From Microcebus murinus (taxonomy: Eukaryota > Chordata > Mammalia > Primates > Cheirogaleidae), in NCBI RefSeq assembly GCF_040939455.1, contig NC_134106.1, positions 80,855,001 through 80,919,000 of the forward strand: a DNA stretch of 64,000 bases. The letters are read 5' to 3'. Shown here piece after piece: positions 61,461-64,000 of the stretch (its first letter is position 1; each line of letters opens with the position of its first letter). The notes below the pieces were generated by a model, which worked only from the letters and a program-made list of their open reading frames with translations, was not told the origin of the DNA and searched no databases. The position numbers and the translations under genes are program-made.

Positions 61461-62186
61461 ATCAAGAAAGAAAACATTACTATCACCTCTTAAGACCCAC
61501 CTCTTGCAAAAACTATGCCTCCCTGGTCCCCAGATATAACCATTCCCCCGACTTACACTATCATAGATTAGATTTGCCAGTTTTTCAACTTTATTTAATT
61601 TGAATAATATATGTGGTATTTTGTGTCTAGCTTCCTTGGCTCAATAACAAACCATGAGAATCACCTATGCTGTTGCAGGTGGCTATAGTTCATCCCTTTT
61701 CATTGCTGTATAGTATTTCATCATTATTGTTATTATCAGACTCAAGTTATTTCCAATTTTTGACTATTAGAAATAAAGTTGATATAAATATTCTTATATG
61801 CTCGGTTCACTCATAAATGCAGTTTTTTGTGGAGCATTTTGTGTAAGAGTGAAATAGTTGGGTCAGTAGGAATATGTTCAAAGTTAGTAGAAAATGGCAA
61901 AGCATTTTCCAAACTGGTGTGCCAATTTACAGTTCCAGCAGAGGTATATAACATTTTTGTACCTGTATCTGACAACACATGGTATTATTAGCCTTTGTAA
62001 TATTTGCCATTAGAATGATGAGTTGTGTCTCATTTTGGCTTCAGTTAACAATTTTTCTGATGAATGATAAAGTTGATCTCCTGTAAGTTTGCCTAGTGGC
62101 CATTGTATGTTGTGTGTGTGCACATTGTGTGTGATGTTTTCTGTGGAGTGCTTGTGAAAGTGTCTGGTCTAGTTCTCTATTTGGTT

Positions 62187-62420
62187 GTTTTGTCCAGGCG
62201 TCCCCCAACTTTTTCTATAAAGGGACAAATCATAAATCTTTTAGGCATTGAAAGCCAGATAATCTCTGTTTTAATACTCAGCTGTTTTGGTAGTGCAAAA
62301 GCAGTTGTAGACAATATGGAAATGAATGGGTGCGATTGTGTTCCAGTAACATTTTACTTACAAAAATAGGCAGTGAGCCAGGTTTGGCCCATGGTTAGTC
62401 TGGTAGCCTCTTGTTTTGTC
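62187..62420 (+). mobile_element. hAT-Charlie-type element with 8-bp TSD
   Basis: 218 bp (62195-62412) starting CAGGCGTCCCCCAACTTTTT, with the internal phrases 'attttacttacaaaaatagg' and 'gccaggtttggcccatgg' common to a Charlie-type family. The perfect 8-bp repeat GTTTTGTC flanks it at 62187-62194 and 62413-62420. Confidence 0.75.
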
Positions 62421-63219
62421 TATTTATTATTGATTTATAGTAGTGCTTTATATATCTAGATATCAGTAATAGTTAAAAGTGTTGCGAGTAAGTCTTTCTA
62501 GGCAGTGGCTTGCCTTTTTACTCTCATAATGGGGTCTTAAACTTCCTAATTTTAATGCAATAATTTTCCCTTTGTGATTAGTACTTTCTGTGACTTGTTT
62601 AAAAATCTTTTCCTATCCCAAGGGTAACAAGATATTTTTCTATATTATCTTCTCAAAGTTGCAATTTTTTTTTTCTTTTTCTATTGATATAGTGTTAGGT
62701 AGGGTCAAATTTAATTTTTTCTGCACTGATTTATAGTTTACCTGTCTTTTCCACGTTGCGTTAGATGCCATCTCTGATTTAAATCAAACTCTCTGTAGCG
62801 TTGCATTATCCTTGTTAATTATTATGGCATTAGATAAGTCTTGTGAGTTTTGTATAAGTCCTCCGATTTTTCTTTTTCCTAAATGTTGTCTTGGCCATTC
62901 TAACTTCTATTTCTGTAGAACTTGGAGGTGGACTCAGAGCTGTGATTAACAATCCTGAGTGGGCATCAAGTTTTATCCTATGGACCCTTTAAAAACTCAC
63001 ATGTTGGGCCTCACCCTCTACTAACTGAAGCAGATCACCCATGGGTGGGGCTCAGGCACCTTTATTGTAAAAACAACCCCTGGGCTTGAGAAGGCAGGAG
63101 GAGGCTGGGAGGCAAGCAGTATGAGGAGGAGAGATCTGTCCCCCCAGCTCAGATTCAGGGACCCCAGTTGTGGCTTTGGTTTTCCCACTAGCTTGTTCTC
63201 AGACCTTGTATCACTTGTT

Positions 63220-64000
63220 GGGTTTCATTTGTTGGGATCAATCCTCCAGGTACTTGGATCCTGTTATCTTCCTGGTGCCATGTCTGGCATTAGGATGCAA
63301 TAATGAAAGAGAGTCCCTGTCTTCAGAGAAATTACAGTTGACCAGAGGAGGTGGACAAATCAACTAAGAATGTTATTATAGCCTGAGGTGAATACAAAGA
63401 GAGGAAAATTAAGCCAGATCCTGGGAGTGTTTGAGGAAATGCTTCCTGGAACAGGCGACGACTGTTGAGTGGTGCTTGGAGAAGGAACAGCAATTAAGCA
63501 GGTGGGGCAGGAAGGAAGGTGGGTAATTAGAGGACATCAGCATGTGCAGAGGTATTAGGTGAGACAGAAACTGTGTTTGGGTGAGAGCTATGGGCACGTG
63601 TAGCAGTGGGGCTAGGTGACGCTGGGAACTAGAGACCTTGTATGCGAATTGAAACATAGCCCTTTCCCACCTAAGGTACTTCAACAGTGAATGCTACTGC
63701 TAGGAGAATGATGTTGTCAAACTGACATTTGAGAAAAGTCCTTCTGTGGGCACTGCAGTGAAGACATTGGAAGAGCTTGAGAGTGGTGGCATGTTGGTCA
63801 TATGGGCTAGTGTAGAAATTCAGATAAGAGGTGGGGCTCGTTTAAGAGTGTATGAAGCAGAATTGAAAAGATGAGGGAAAAGAAGGAGAGGAGGAAGTGG
63901 GGGATGCATGTCTGATGGCCCCTGTTTTCTCTGCTAATTGTAAGGAGATGTTATGGGGGAAATTTGAAAGAGTGATGTAGGTGAATAGTTGGGAGAGAGA
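63220..64000 (-). repeat. Old LINE (L2-type) stretch, antisense
   Basis: 'gaaatgcttcctggaacagg' and 'ggacatcagcatgtgcagag' within a GA-rich block resemble the antisense L2-type stretch at 16925. Family and limits are uncertain. Confidence 0.35.

Larger units (their letters stand above)
60340..62900 (-). mobile_element. Old antisense L1 fragments
   Basis: Inverted ORF2 phrases at about 60350-60790 ('gttgatcctctctattatat'), 60850-61260 and 61640-62190 ('ccaaactggtgtgccaattt acagttccagcag'), resuming at 62420-62880. Old and fragmented, interrupted by the Alu monomer and the hAT element. Confidence 0.5.
59628..64000 (+). other. IL1RL2: IL1RL2 intron (incomplete at window end)
   Basis: GTAAAA donor; no acceptor or further exon seen. 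It contains microsatellites, old antisense L1, an Alu monomer, a Charlie-type hAT element and an L2-like stretch. The section at 59640-60100 is unassigned. Confidence 0.7.

Noticed and set aside
59628..64000. Next IL1RL2 exon (expected Asp-Cys-Asn start)
   Set aside because: No acceptor followed by matching coding sequence was found; the exon presumably lies past the window end.

Overview
This is a mammalian genomic window, almost certainly from a strepsirrhine primate and most likely a lemur. The Alu dimers carry a strepsirrhine-type middle segment (for example 9171-9522 and 57868-58194), and the L1 copies end in the lemur-type 3' tail ending 'TACCCCCATAATATG'. A 73-bp piggyBac-like MITE flanked by TTAA (11035-11107) also fits; piggyBac MITEs are known from mouse lemur. 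The species call is inference.

Two protein-coding genes are present, both on the + strand and both from the interleukin-1 receptor cluster (human 2q12). IL1R1 is complete. It has a CpG-island promoter region (about 950-1545), a non-coding exon (12152-12228) with a five-codon upstream ORF, ten coding exons from 15811 to 48418 (572 codons), and a 2.9-kb 3' UTR with polyadenylation signals at 51091 and 51293. IL1RL2 (IL-36 receptor) starts about 4 kb downstream. It has a second CpG island (about 54290-55200), a signal-peptide exon (55166-55235) and two immunoglobulin-domain exons (56092-56326, 59429-59627); the rest lies beyond the window. The two genes share exon phases and one exon length (235 bp), as expected of tandem paralogues. 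Both encode ligand-binding receptors of the IL-1/IL-36 inflammatory pathways, which signal through cytoplasmic TIR domains.

The remainder is mostly interspersed repeats. Intron 3 of IL1R1 (15872-29187) holds a hAT element with an Alu inside it, a 13-bp minisatellite, an L2-like stretch, and about 10 kb of antisense L1 with a nested L1 and two solo LTRs. Intron 9 (37445-46432) holds a mariner-like element and a near-full-length, inactivated antisense L1 (39395-46060) whose 5' end lies about 370 bp from the transmembrane exon. The IL1RL2 introns hold an inverted Alu pair, microsatellites, old L1 and a Charlie-type hAT element.

The points most worth a second look are: replacement of a conserved domain-2 cysteine of IL1R1 by glycine, with a new cysteine in domain 1; the upstream ORF; the L1 5' UTR next to the transmembrane/TIR exons; the piggyBac-like MITE; the inverted Alu pair; and a 30-bp retro-insertion with a 13-bp duplication. 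I found no evidence of a wholly new biological system.
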